The notes below the pieces were generated by a model that worked only from the letters and a program-made list of their open reading frames with translations, was not told where the DNA came from and made no database searches. A program made the position numbers and the translations under genes. 64,000 nt of DNA, taken from contig NC_054748.1 of assembly GCF_018143015.1 (NCBI RefSeq), positions 8,120,967 to 8,184,966 on the forward strand, in the 5' to 3' direction. The stretch is from Lytechinus variegatus. Taxonomy: Eukaryota > Echinodermata > Echinoidea > Temnopleuroida > Toxopneustidae. Below are positions 21,742 to 34,600 of this stretch, piece by piece (the stretch's first letter is position 1; every line of letters starts with the position of its first letter).

Positions 21742-23330
21742 CACGATTTCAAAACCATCTGTTTCATAGCTAATTCTCAAGCAAATCCATATAATATATT
21801 CACCAGATCGTGTTTTTTTTTCACCACTGAAATGCTATGCATATCATAATGATCGGCAAAAGAGCGAGTGATTATCTCTGGTAAAATATTAGATAGAGAG
21901 TTTGCCTCCTTTTAGGAAATATATGTAAGTACTTGATCGAGCGAGCGGGGTATTTTTATAGCAATTTATTTCTGAAGAGTTTCTAAACTGATGTCACTTA
22001 TATTTTTGTCACTTAGTTTCTCTTTAGATTTCCCTAAGAGGATTTTTAAAAGTGTAAGATTCTTTTTATTTTTTATTTGATCATGTTGAAACTGAACTTT
22101 CGCTCCCCGGATCTTAGAACAATTATTGTAAGCAAAATTGGAAAATTCGTATTTATCATGCTGTTTGAACCTTTTAGTGCAGTTGATTGAAAAGAAATGA
22201 AACTAATTAGTTTAAATTTTCCTGTCATGATAAATCTTTGGCCTATTGTCAAGCCTGATTCCCGTTTAGGCCATAATATAGACGTAGTTTGTCATTTTGC
22301 CTCCGACGAAGATTCTGCTAGGATCGAAAGCATAGGCCCCTTTTGACTTTCTTGTATAGTTAAAAATACGTAGGGTCTACTTGCTTTTACAATCTGATTG
22401 CAATGAAAATGATCAACATAAGACATTTTTTTTCAATCAAGATCCACTTTTTGATGGGGTAGACCGACCGCAGTTTAGAGACTGTGGGATGGCCGTACGC
22501 AACTGGGGGCAGGGGCAGTTGCCGTCCCATAAATTTTGAAAAGTACATTTCACACAAATTTTTGAAATATTCACTAAAAGTGTGCATGAAATCCTTCGAT
22601 TATGCTTTAGATAACGCAAAAACACCCCCAATGATGAAGCTTGGTTGCTTCACTCTCTCGCCTTTAGGGTGTCTTCGAAAATTTGGACGCGTCCTGCCCC
22701 CCGCCCTCCCTCGATCGTCCAAAAAAAAACTTCTGAGTACAGCCATAATGGTTCTTTCCGCTCAAACAGCAGAACCGTGGGACATGTCCCCCTACGTCCC
22801 CCCCCCCCTCCAATCTTTTAAATATTATATAACAGCAGTATCTCCATCCCTTCCGGTGAACCAAAACTATCACTGCCTTTGATGGAGTGAAAGTGAAATG
22901 TCCCTCCGAAAAATAAACTCGGGGCTAATATTACATGTAAAAGAAGCCCGTATGCCTATTAAGTACGCATTAAGAGCATACCGCCAATTTTTGTTGTGTT
23001 CGGGTTTTTAAGGGGCGGGAGGGCCGAGTGTACATTGTAGGCGTATATATAGCGCCCCATCATCTCAGGCAGGGATGAAGGCTATCATGAGCCCCCCCCC
23101 CCTCTAGCTCGGGCCCCTGCCCCCTTCATGTAGAGAGAGAGAGAGAGTAGTTTTTGGTGCCGGTACGAGAGAAAGCTTAAAGATCAAGTCCACCCCATGC
23201 AGAAAAAAATCAGTTTGAATTTAAAGAGAAAAACAAACCTTTAGAGTTACATGTAAACACGGAAAATTTTATCAAACTCAGATGTAAAGTATAAGATATA
23301 ACATTTTGAAATTTCGTTTAAAACACTTAG

Positions 23331-23627
23331 GCACTAGCGTACCTAAGGGGGCAGACTGCCCCCGGCCCCCCTGACGAGTCTCATGCAACCCATGCAAGGG
23401 ACGCGTCCCTGCCCCCCCCCCCCCTCCTGACGAGTCACCACTGATAACTGACGAGCCACAAGCGGTCCCACGTGCGTGTGTACTTGAAGCCCTTTTTTTT
23501 TGCTTGTCATTTTTTTCTGGTGCGAAATGTCCTTCATATGTGGTTGAAGACCATTTTTTTGGTCAATTTTTTTGGTGGACAAATTTGCCCCCCCCCCCCT
23601 TTGCAAAATCCTAGGTACGTCACTGCA
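23331..23627. mobile_element. MITE with GCACTAGCGTACC ends
   Basis: It begins GCACTAGCGTACCTAAGGGG and ends CCTAGGTACGTCACTGC, imperfect inverted termini. C-rich tracts lie just inside both ends, as in the CAGTGGCGTA family. Confidence 0.55.
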
Positions 23628-23678
23628 CTTAGGCTTATATAATTAGTTGAACATTGATTTCCTCATTTGCATACCGCC

Positions 23679-24192
23679 TTAAAGGGGAAGTTCACCCTTC
23701 ACCCTAACAAAAAGTTTATTGTAAAAAAAGCAGGAAAAAATAATGAAAAATATTGCCGAAGGTTTGAGAAAAAATCATCAAATAATTAAAAAGTTATTAT
23801 AATTTCCATTATTAGATTTGTGACGTTATATGCGAGCGAGCAGCATTTCTACATAGCGAATGATAAAAAATCAATAAAATGTCATTTTCTCAGAAAATTG
23901 AAAATGGTTTTCATTGTACCTTTTGTATACCAATAGACAAATCATTTTACACCTGACCATGAATAGAAAACAAAATTAAGTCTTCAGGAACCTTTGAAAA
24001 TTTGAAATTCATGCATTTTAAATTACATAACACATCATCGGGGCAGCTGCTCGCTTATGACGTCACAAATCCAAAACTTTGAACTCTAATAACTTACTCT
24101 TTAACTCTTTCTAACTCTTCACCAATATTTTTAACTATTTTTTTTTTTGCTATTTTTACAACAAAGTTTTCTTCAGGATGAACTTCCGCCTC
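23679..24192. mobile_element. foldback MITE (AAAGGGGAAGTTCACCC family)
   Basis: The left end TTAAAGGGGAAGTTCACCC and the right end GGATGAACTTCCGCC are inverted. Arms with AAAAAGTTATTATAATT and AACTCTAATAACTT also pair. The family is common to this window's introns. Confidence 0.6.
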
Positions 24193-24690
24193 AAGTCAGC
24201 AAATGAGGGAAGCGATGCCATCCTCCATCCCCGTCACTTTTTTCTCGTATTACATAAGCCGATGCCAATATTCCAATTTGAATTTCTCCATATTGAAATG
24301 TAACACAAATTTATTTCTCCCTAAACATTTCATATTTTCCTTTTGTGGCTCATTCAAGAGGGTCCTATATTTGACAAATCTGTAAAATTTGAAGAAAAAA
24401 GTTTAGAAAAGGAATTAGTGACTGATCTCTCAATTTGCATATCACTGAGTTATGCATGTACGTATATCTCTTTTGTGAAAAAAAAACTAATTTCGGCGGG
24501 AAAAATGTTTTTTAATAAAATCTTCAGCATCCTAGTTTGCCTTCATCTTCCAATCATTATCTTTTTTTCTGGGAGTGGAATTCATTTTATCCCAGTGTCC
24601 GGGCCCAGTGTATGATCATCTCGTCTATTCTATTATTGACTGCGATTTATCGCTCATCTCCGAAGAGCGGAGGATCAAAACAGAGAGAGG

Positions 24691-25323
24691 CAGTGGCGTA
24701 CCGTGGGTCACGGCATGGGGGGGCACCAGCAAAAATTTTGAGTCGCTTAGTCAGCGCTATTTCACTAACCAAATGATGCGAGCGCGAAGTGCGAGCTGAA
24801 AATTTTTGATATTCAGATCAGAAAAAGGGACTTTTTAAGGACTGATTTTAGGAATTCACGGAGAGCAGACTTATCTCACCAATCCACTGATATGAACGTA
24901 ATCACGGACAGGAAATGTTTTATATTAAGACCTTAACATGGGGCAATCATTTTAAGTAGTCATTAAAAAAGAATCATATGCCACTACATAAAACAATGAT
25001 ATATTTGGTGTATATTGACTTGAAACGGGAGTTTTTCGTACAACAGGATTATACATCTCTCTAAACAGACAATGCGAGCACCAGGAACAATAGGCCCTGA
25101 GCAAATTATGTTTCATAAAGTTATGATAAAAATGTTTCCTATGTAATATAACATAACATGATTATAATGTAATATACCATTATAATGAATAATAATTTCT
25201 TCTTTCCCACTACGTTCCTCTTCCTTTCTCCCTCTTTTTTTTCCTTTTTTCCCGTTTTTTTTTTTTTTGGTCAGCCGATTGGGGGGGCACGTGCCCCCCA
25301 TGCCCCCCGTAGTTACGCCACTG
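24691..25323 (+). mobile_element. CAGTGGCGTA transposon, full-length copy
   Basis: The ends are CAGTGGCGTACCGTGGG and GTAGTTACGCCACTG, with G/C runs just inside. It is similar to 1-853 and non-autonomous. Confidence 0.7.
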
Positions 25324-25589
25324 GAGAGAGAGAGATATATGCCTATATAATGCTGAACTGGCGACGTCAGTCCCACTGGCCGGGGAACTTTTTCTTCTTT
25401 CTCCCTTTATCTTTCCCTTTTTCCTTTGTTTTCTCCCCTTTTTTCACCATTATAAAAAAAAACTCAAAGAGAGGGGTCACCCACCCAACGGATCGAGCCG
25501 CTGTCTCTAGCTGGAGATCGGTTGTATATGAACAGAGGAATCGAGTCGACTCACAAAGCGCCCCCCCCCCCCAAAAAAAAAAAATGATA

Positions 25590-25795
25590 ATACAATAAAT
25601 AAATAATTAAATAAACGAATAAATAAATAAATTAATTAATTAATTAAATTGAATTAAAAAATGAAAATAAAGAAAAGAAGGAGGAAGAAATTTAAGTAAA
25701 TAAATGAATAGATAAATAGATAAATAAATAAGTATAAATAAATAAATAAATAGATAAATAAATAAGTAAATAAATGAATAAATAATATGAAATAA
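25590..25795. repeat. AAAT/AATA tetranucleotide microsatellite
   Basis: About 200 bp of ATAAATAAATAATT-type repeats. It stands about 200 bp upstream of the NAP1 promoter elements. Confidence 0.85.
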
Positions 25796-25994
25796 AAACA
25801 ACTATGTACATTTCTATACATCTACGTGTACTTTAAAAGTATTAGACCTTACTTTTTTATGCACAAAACCACGGTGACCCAATCGTCGCGTCGCAACACT
25901 TTTACTGTGATTAGCATTAAAGATCTCAGCTGAACGCACCCGCGCCAAAATATTCTTATCAAAGTCACTTATTCCTACTGGTTCATGTTGAAAC

Positions 25995-26045
25995 TGACGT
26001 CATATTTTGACCAATCAAATCACACGTTTGATCCCCGCCATCTTG
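25995..26045 (+). promoter_or_regulatory. NAP1 core promoter: CRE, CCAAT box, YY1-like site
   Basis: A perfect CRE palindrome TGACGTCA lies at 25995-26002, a CCAAT box at 26011-26015 and CCGCCATCTTG at 26035-26045, which matches the YY1 motif often placed at the start site of TATA-less housekeeping genes. All three lie within 85 bp of a consensus donor at 26079. No TATA box is seen. The start site is inferred to be near 26035. Confidence 0.6.
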
Positions 26046-26078
26046 AAGCTCCGAAAGACAATATTGGCAATTTTTCAG
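26035..26078 (+). other. NAP1 non-coding exon 1 (inferred)
   Basis: The short stretch ends TTTTTCAG before a strong donor GTAAGT at 26079. The next splice acceptor that opens onto the NAP1 start codon is at 28572-28573. The 5' boundary is inferred from the YY1-like motif. It holds no start codon. Confidence 0.5.
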
Positions 26079-26497
26079 GTAAGTTGTTCATGTTCATCTG
26101 GAAATTAATGATATCTCGGTGTTAGCAAGTGGTAGAATAAGTGTGTTGTGTAGAGAGTGCTTACATGTTATGCATCCGTATCCTCCAAATTTTGATTTGA
26201 AGTTTCCTTTTTGAAATATACACCAAATCCACAGCTGTCAAATGGTTCATTCATTCATTTGCCTGCCACTGCACAGGCACCGGCGCGCGCTACGAAACGC
26301 ATGGCGCCGCTGCCGCATGTGCAATGAATGGACGTGATCATGTAGAATCTGTGCATTGCATTGCTATGTATTGGCATTGCACAATAACAGATTTTGATTT
26401 CATATCATTTGATTCATATTTTTTCCAAGAATTTTGCGGAAACGTAGGGGGAGGCTTGTGTTACTTGAAGTTCGAAAATTTGTAACGTTAAACTAAG

Positions 26498-27189
26498 TAA
26501 AGGGATGGTCCGGGCTGAAAATAATGCTAAAAACGTCGTTTTAAACGAATCGGACAAAGCAACAATGATTTGATAAAAAATGGACAAGCGCAAGCCAGGT
26601 CAAGGAATAACAAAGTTATGGCATTTTAAAGAAACATTTGTAGGCATGTCATGAATATTTCAATCAATGAGCAAATCGATGTCATAATATTCCCACTTGT
26701 TTTGTATTTTATCGTTTATTAGGGCTAACGTTAGGGCTACATATGAAATTATAATCTAGGGCCTATTCAAAATTTCTAGTATTTTTTATTGAATTTCTAG
26801 ATCTAGAATCTATTCAATTATTTACCAAGAACTTAGAAAATTGGATCGACAACTGATGAGTGATTTATTGTTTATATTTATTGCTGCAACTTATTTCATC
26901 ACATTATTCACGTGTACGTATGAAAAATTTAAACAATTATGATTTCATGTAATGACAAAGTGGGGATGTACATCATCAGCCAACCTCATGCTAATGTCCA
27001 TATCATGCTAATGTCCATTTATGATGTCCAATAAAGTTTCACAATATTGCTATAATAGATCTCTACTTAAAAATCCAATAACTTTGTTATTTGTAATCCG
27101 ATTTTGATTAAATTTTCAGGATTTTGCTCTGTGAATTTTACTATTTTTATTTAGATCTAAATATTTTCAGCATGAAATGCCCCTTTAAT
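26498..27189. mobile_element. MITE (AAAGGGATGGTCCGGGCTG family), copy 1
   Basis: It begins TAAAGGGATGGTCCGGGCTG and ends CATGAAATGCCCCTTTAA, with internal foldback. It lies in the first NAP1 intron. Related copies are at 30108-30235 (partial), 40683-41221 and 51922-52235. Confidence 0.6.
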
Positions 27190-27330
27190 CTTGATTCCTT
27201 AGTCTAATGCACATGGAAATTTTAGGCCAACATTTTCAAAAACTTAGTAAGGGCAAAAAATGAAAAGCTTTTTTTTTAGTCTATTATAATTTAGGAAATT
27301 TAGATTCAACTAAAGTTGAGGCCTATAGTC

Positions 27331-27927
27331 TTAAAGGGGAATGAAACCGTTGGAATAAGTAGGCTTGTGTCGAAACATAAAAATCAAATAATAACAACAA
27401 AGAAAGTTTGAGAAAAATCGGACAAATAATGAGAAAGTTATGAGCATTTGAAAATTGCAATCACTAATGCTATGGAGATCCTACATGTACCATTGGCAAT
27501 AAGTTAAGGATGTGTGATGTTACATGTGAACAACTTTCACTAAGATGGACTATAAAATACCCTCAAAATGTCTCTCTCTGCTTTTTCTTGTGGTGATACA
27601 AACTCTTTATCCATGATGTATTCTTTAAAAATCTGTATTACATGCCCTCCAATAGAAAGAACGCATGATCTACTGATAGAGTGATAAAAGAGGCAATTGA
27701 GGTAAAATATGTACTAAAGTAATGGGGAGAGTTGTTCACAAGTGACATCACACACATTTGTCGCATTGCCAATTTGAGAATTTCCATAGCATTAGTGATC
27801 GCAATATTCAAATGCTCATAACTTTCTCATTATTTGTTCGATTTTTCTCAAACTTTCGTTGATCTGTTTCTTTGATTTTTCTGCTTTCACACAAGCTATC
27901 TTGTTCCAAAGGTTTCATTCTCCTTAA
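27331..27927. mobile_element. MITE (TTAAAGGGGAATGAAACC family), copy 1
   Basis: The ends TTAAAGGGGAATGAAACC and GGTTTCATTCTCCTTAA are inverted. Arms of more than 100 bp pair (GCAATCACTAATGCTATGGA against TCCATAGCATTAGTGATCGC). It is about 85-90% similar to the copy at 36534-37113 and lies in the first NAP1 intron. Confidence 0.75.
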
Positions 27928-28587
27928 ATCGTTAATAATCGTGTCTATTTTGTTTTTAAATCAAAATAGTGGATTGATTGAGCTGTTCAGCTGGGGATCC
28001 AGATTTAATAAAGAAGAGCATATTTTTTAAAGAGAATATTTTTGGGATGCTTTTCGCCAAAAATTTCAGAAGCACAAAAAGAAAAACCAAACTAAAAGGT
28101 CATCACTCCAAAGACAGTGGCGAATGAAAGATGTTTGGTTTCCAGATAAATTTGACAAATTATGCCATTATCACTTCATAGGATCCAATTTGGTCGTTGA
28201 CATGCGACTTGCATGCATGTAGTTCATTATGACGTCATGGAGCGTAGTTGTGCTCCATGCTGCACATCACTTTGCTTTCATTGTTGTACGCGTTGTATAT
28301 TTCACGCACTCGCGCACGTGCCCTAAACAGTTGAATATATTATATTAACATATTCAATAAAAAAAAAAATTGTACAGGAGCCTATGGGATATTTGTCTGA
28401 TTTCGGTCCTTCATAGGGAAACGCTCTGATACTACACAAGCAATTGATGCATACCAAAATATGTGTTTTTAATGCATCGTTGAAACACTCTATATTGATG
28501 ATAATTGAGAATATTACCTTACAAGGTACGATAATAATATTGTTGCCTTTTTTCCCCTGATCAATAATCCCAGGTCATCTGAAGGAA

Positions 28588-28613
28588 ATGGAGAATCCTA
28601 GTGAGAACAACGT
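28588..28613 (+). CDS. NAP1L1: NAP1 exon 2 (first coding)
   Basis: It follows acceptor CAG at 28573. There are 14 untranslated bases, then ATG GAG AAT CCT, before donor GTAAGA. It encodes residues 1-8 plus two bases of Val9. Confidence 0.8.
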
Positions 28614-31600
28614 GTAAGAAAAATAAATAAAAGAAAAATAGTTGCACTTTAGCCTTCTGATTTTATTTATCTGATGTGTGTGTTCTGTTTGTTTGTTTTT
28701 AATTTTACACTAACCATAAAAGATTACAAATGAGTTACTGTTGTACATGTATGGGGAAAGGGGAATTTTATGCCTTCCAAAAGGTTTTTATTTTGTATAT
28801 TCTCAATGTTATCTTCATTTACAGGTTCCGTGTAAAATTTGATGGCATTTGCATGGTGGTCAAGTTATCACAGACTTGGAGTGTTTTGTGGAAACCAAAA
28901 TAAGCATATAAAGAGTCCAAAATGCATTTTTTTTTGCCCAATTTAAAAGAGATTGCGAGTGGTAATATGCTTGATTGATTCCTCTTTATATTAAAATGCA
29001 ACTCAAAATTTTGTTGGGGAGTCAACTTGACCTTAACTGATCAGTTATGTCGGTGTGAAAAGTTGATTAATATGCAATTGAACTGCTGGTTGGTGTAAAT
29101 TGACCTACATTGTAATAATGATTCATTTCTCATAGCGTGGCACGATTGATATTCATAATTGGAGTTTCGATATTTTGCTGATTGTGTTGGTCAATTGAAG
29201 GGTTGTTAGTCTTCAGGCTTTTGCCCGATTTCAGGCACTGACATTCTGGCTATTTAAAGGTCAAGTCCACCTCAGAAAAATGTTGATTTGAATCAATAGA
29301 GAAAAATCAGACAAGCACAACGCTGAAAATTTCATCAAAATCGGATGTAAAATAAGAAAGTTATGACATTTCAAAGTTTCGCTTATTTTCAACAAAATAG
29401 TTATATGAACGAGCCAGTTACATCCAAATGAGAGAGTCGATGATGTCACTCACTCACTATTTCTTTTGTTTTTTATTGTTTGAATTATACAATATTTCAA
29501 TTTTTACGAATTTGACGATTAGGATCTCCTTGCCTGAAGCACAAAATGTTAAAATAAAGGAATTCCACTTGTTCAGGGAGGAATGAAACTTCATATCACA
29601 TGACAATGATGAGAAAATGAAAATATTTCATTTTTCATATAATAAAATACAAAAGAAATAATGAGTGAGTGATGTCAAATTGTCATCAACTCTCTTATTT
29701 GGATGTAACTGGCTCGTTCATATAACTATTTTTTTTTAAATAAGCGAAACTTTAAAATGACATAACTTACAACTTACAACCGATTTTGATGAAATTTTCA
29801 GTGTTATGCTTGTTGAATTTTTCTCTTTTTATTCAAATCAAGTTTTTGTTGGGGTGGAATTGTCCTTTAAGGCGTTTTCAGGCTGTCATTGTATAATAAT
29901 TATAACAGGCACTTATATTGCACCATCTATCTAGAAATATTCTATTCCGAGGCGCGTTATTATTATTACCCAGGCTTTAGCTCGAGCTGCCTTTCAGCGC
30001 TCATGCATTCAAGGAATTAATCCTGCTGGGTAGCCATTCACCTCACCTGGGTCGAGTGCAGCGCAATGTGGATAAATTTCTCGCTTGCATCTTTTCATTT
30101 ACAATTAAACGGATGGTCCGGGCTGGAGATATTTATATCTCGATATATATAGAGTAAAATTCACACCACAAGACGTTGAAAATTTGATCAAAATCGGATA
30201 ACAAATAACAGTTATCGAACTTAAGAAGATTTGCATTATTCCGGTGAAACAGTTCTAGGCATGTCTTTGTGAATATTCATTTGCGTTATCAGGCTTTCAT
30301 TGTATAGCGCACATGTGGCTTGATAAAGTCCTGGCTTCTTTACAGTCCCAGTGAGTAAAATTGACTTACATCCCTGTTTTCTAAAGATCTTAAAAATGCA
30401 TTTTGCTTCATTTTCCTTGGATTTGTTCAAATAATCTTTAACACTTAACACAGCATTTTATGAGCAGATTATACCTGCTTTGCTAATTTGAGATTTTTCA
30501 TTGTCTATTCAGGGAGTTAATGTTCAAAAATGAAATTTATTTTTTCTTTCTTCTACTGTATTTCCTTGTTCTTTAACTACCACACAATCACATATTTTTT
30601 CTTAAGGTGGATTTTTCCTTGGGTTGTACAGGTATCATTCTGATTGTGAAAACATTACATTGTATTTCTATGGTACTGGGCATGAATTTTAACATAATAT
30701 ATACTGTATCTTCTTTAACAAAATTTGTTTTTTGTATCTTGTTCTAAATTTCATTATTTTATACTTGTTTTCTTCAGAAAATGGATTTACTTAGTTTGGA
30801 AAAAAAAAATCTGCACTCGCAGTGGATTTCTTCATCAACAATTTCAAATTGTATTCAGAGTGGGAATATAGTGTATATTGGATTCAAACAAAATAGTTTA
30901 CAGGCTAACTGGCAGTTAGACAAAATGGAATAGTGAATAAGGGTTATTACTGCTGCTGTGCTTAAAGGGGAATCCAACCCAAATAAAAAATTGTTTTTAT
31001 AAGAAAAATCAGACAAGTTGATAGGTGAAAGTTTGAACAATATTGGACAAACAACAAGAAAGTTATGAATTTTTAAAAGTTGTAAATATTGGTAATCACT
31101 ATATTCATGGAGACTTCAAATTGGCCGCATATGGGATGGCACAGTGATGTAAGGCAAGGACTACTCTTCCATGTACTCCAATACATATTATGGCTAAAAT
31201 GTCATTTTTCCCAAAAGTTTTATTTCAAATTATATTTTTCTTTCATAAGGACATAAAACAATATACTACCTGGATTATATTTAGATTACTGCCCCAGGGA
31301 AATTGGTACTTAGGAGAAAACCACAAATCCCTGATAATAAAGTACATGGCCTATGGGAAAGTTGTCCTTGCCCCTTGTCATAATTTACTTACCTAGGGAC
31401 AGTGATTTTCCGCGATCGCGGAAAACGGACGGAATTCACGGAAAAGGCCTTTTGAAACGGAAAGTGGCATTTCAAACGGAAAATCACGGAAAACGTATTT
31501 TCCCTCAAAATACACAGAATAGCAACAGAAATTACTCCAAAATAACAAAATGAGAATATTAAATGGCCACAAAACCCCAGAAAACACGATCTCACTTCGC

Positions 31601-34600
31601 TACAATCATGACAATTCACACATCGTGATTGCTCTCGACATCAGCACACTCGATAGTACCCCGCGATCGTACCCGGCCGGCCGGGTTGAGCTTCACATCG
31701 CTTCAGATCGCTCAACTGCACGGTCGTGTGTTGTTGCCCTCTACGTTTGAAGATGTAACAGCACGATATCGTGGTCTTAAAATCCAAGATGGCGGATTGG
31801 CGAAAGTCGTTGACTGATGATAACGATGTCCAAAAAAACCCAAAATTATCGATGAAATTTAATTTCACCGTAAAATAATGCTAATTATGTGAAAGGTGAG
31901 GATGTATGCATGCTAAATCAGTTTGAAAAATTATTAAATACACCAGCATAGATCCGATTAGAACGGATTCTATTGTGTTGTTGGTACAGTAGCAGATACA
32001 AATTTTGGCCAATGCGAGTGTATGCGCTTTGATTTTGCTATTCAATGTGTAAACGGAATTGTCACTTTTCCGTGTGTACAACGTCTATGGGGAAACGGAA
32101 TTTCCGTTTTCTGACGTGCTGAAACGGAATTCGTGATTTTCTGAAACGGAAAAGGCCATTTTTTGAAACGGAAAATCACTGTCCCTACTTACCCTGTTGC
32201 CAATTTGAAATCTACATAGTATTAGTGATCTCAATTTTAAAGCAGCTATAACTTTCTTATTGCTTGTCCGATTTCTTTCAAACTTTCACCATTCTGTTTA
32301 ATTTATTTTTCTCCTTCCCAACATAACATTTTATGGCCAAGGATGGATTCCCCTTTAAGCTAGGGTAATTATGCTGTATTACCAGGCCAAATTTGCATTT
32401 GACTCTGGGAATGTCCATGGCTTACATTTAGTTTCCAGAGTTCTTTGGGACATTTGGGGGCGAAAAGACCCTGGGTAATTTTCCGTGGTAGTCCAAGAGG
32501 TTGCTCTCATTACGCTTTCTAAAACTAGTTTACTGGAAACCGATTCAGGCGACCAGTTAGGAAGATCGCTTTGCTAGCGTTCCCATTTGACCACACGGAT
32601 GTGGTTTTCAAAATCACTTCACGTAAAGCGATCTTGTTGCTATGGAAACACTCAGTGGGGTGACACGTTTCACGCGAAATTCGAATTCGCTGCGTACGCA
32701 TTCTGCACCTTTAGTGTGGAGTAGCTCGCTCAAAATGTGCAAAGATCGCTTCCCGAAGTAGGTTGTGTCCTCATCTATGCTCAAAAACCAGTATAACGAG
32801 GAAAACGATCTTGAAAACTACATCGCGAGGTGGTTTTCTAAACCGGTTTGGAAGATCGCTTCCAAGATTACTTTGACCATCCTTAAAGTTTAAACTATTT
32901 TCCACTAAACTAGTTTTAGGAAGGTAGTGAGAACGGTGTCCAATTTACTACATACAATTAACCTCCTGAACTATTGTCTTCTCTGTATACAGGAATAACC
33001 CAGAAGCTGGTGATACAGTCTTAGACATGGATCCAGGACCGCAAGGAGATGGACAGGACCTAGAAGGTGTGGAGGTCATAGACACCTCCACCGCTCAGAA
33101 GATTAACACACCGGAAAATATAGCACTCTCAGGTAGGCCCAAGTCATTTTTGTTTTGAAGAAATTTGAAACACTATAATGAAAAGGCGTTTACAGTTAAC
33201 TAGCGGGATTTTTAAAAAATAAAATCTTCACCATTTTTGCTGAAATTTCAAATTTTGCATCTTTGAATCCATGAAATGGCCATGTGTTTTTCATATTTCC
33301 TTGAAATGGTTCTGATATTGTTGTAAAATATGAAGAAAATAAAGAATATTCAACTCTTTCTTGAATCTGAAAGATCGTTTAATGATCAAGTTACACTCTG
33401 TCGCTATGGTAGTCCCACATATAGACTTTCATGGTGATGCAAGTGTGTAACATCAACTGAAAACTGATCATCGATCTTTATGTATCGTTTTACACTCCGA
33501 CAACGCCAAAGTCTACATATGGGACTAGAGTATTTACCACCAAAGTAGAAAAAAAAAACACTAAAGCAAAAGAAAGAATGATGTTGACAGCAAGTTCAGT
33601 GTTCGTGTTGGTGTAATTAGCACAATAGATTGCCACCTAGCAGCAATCTACATGTAAACTGAGAGTTTACTGCAGGAGAAAAGCAAAAATTATCTCTCGG
33701 AATAACTCGGTTCCCAGCCCAATAGGGACAATTATTTTAATTTTTCCAGTCAGGGAAAAATGAGGGAATTGGATAAACAAAACCTCAAATGAGGGAAAAA
33801 TGCCTCAAATGGGGCAAAAATCAGGGAATTTCGATCAGCCAAACAGTCCAAAGCCTGGTAGTCAGTCAGACTCTGTTATATTTTGTTACATATCAAAACA
33901 ACATCCATTGAATGCTTGTTATGGTGGTACTAATTAGATTAACATTATTTTTTATACTTAAAATACATGTACATGTACACACAGTTCACTGCAACAACTT
34001 AATAAACATGCAAAACTGGGAATGGGTGTAAATAAATATCAGGGAATTTTGTTTTCTTGAAAAGCTGGGAACCCTGGGGTTATTCCACCTCTACGCCAGC
34101 ATAGGATATGCATGGGGGTGACGGGCGATTTTGCCCCTATGAGAGCCCATATCGCCCCTAAATTCTTCCAAAATTGCATGCTTTGGGGCGACCATTCTTT
34201 CTATACATGTAGTTGCCCCAAGATCGGTCACAGAAAATATTCAAGATTACTAACAATCAATATTCTAACTAGGTATGCCAGAATAATGATATGTTCTTTT
34301 ACTGCATAATTGCTGTTACCCCTTAAAAGAAGCCCTTGAAATAAAAAGAAATAGGTCCCTCGATTCGGCAAACGTCCCAATTTGGAAAAAAAAAGTAGCC
34401 CCTTAAAAAATAAAGACATTTTCCACTGTGCTCTATTCCTAGCATGATTAAATGCCGTATGCTAGTCATGTGCAGGGGCTGCGGAACTGTTTTCAAAGTG
34501 GGGGGGTCTGAGCCAAAAGTGGGGGGGGCTGACCATGCTAAAAATCACAATCGTATGGTCATTTTTGCGTTTTTGTACACGGTTTTGGAAAAAATGTGGG

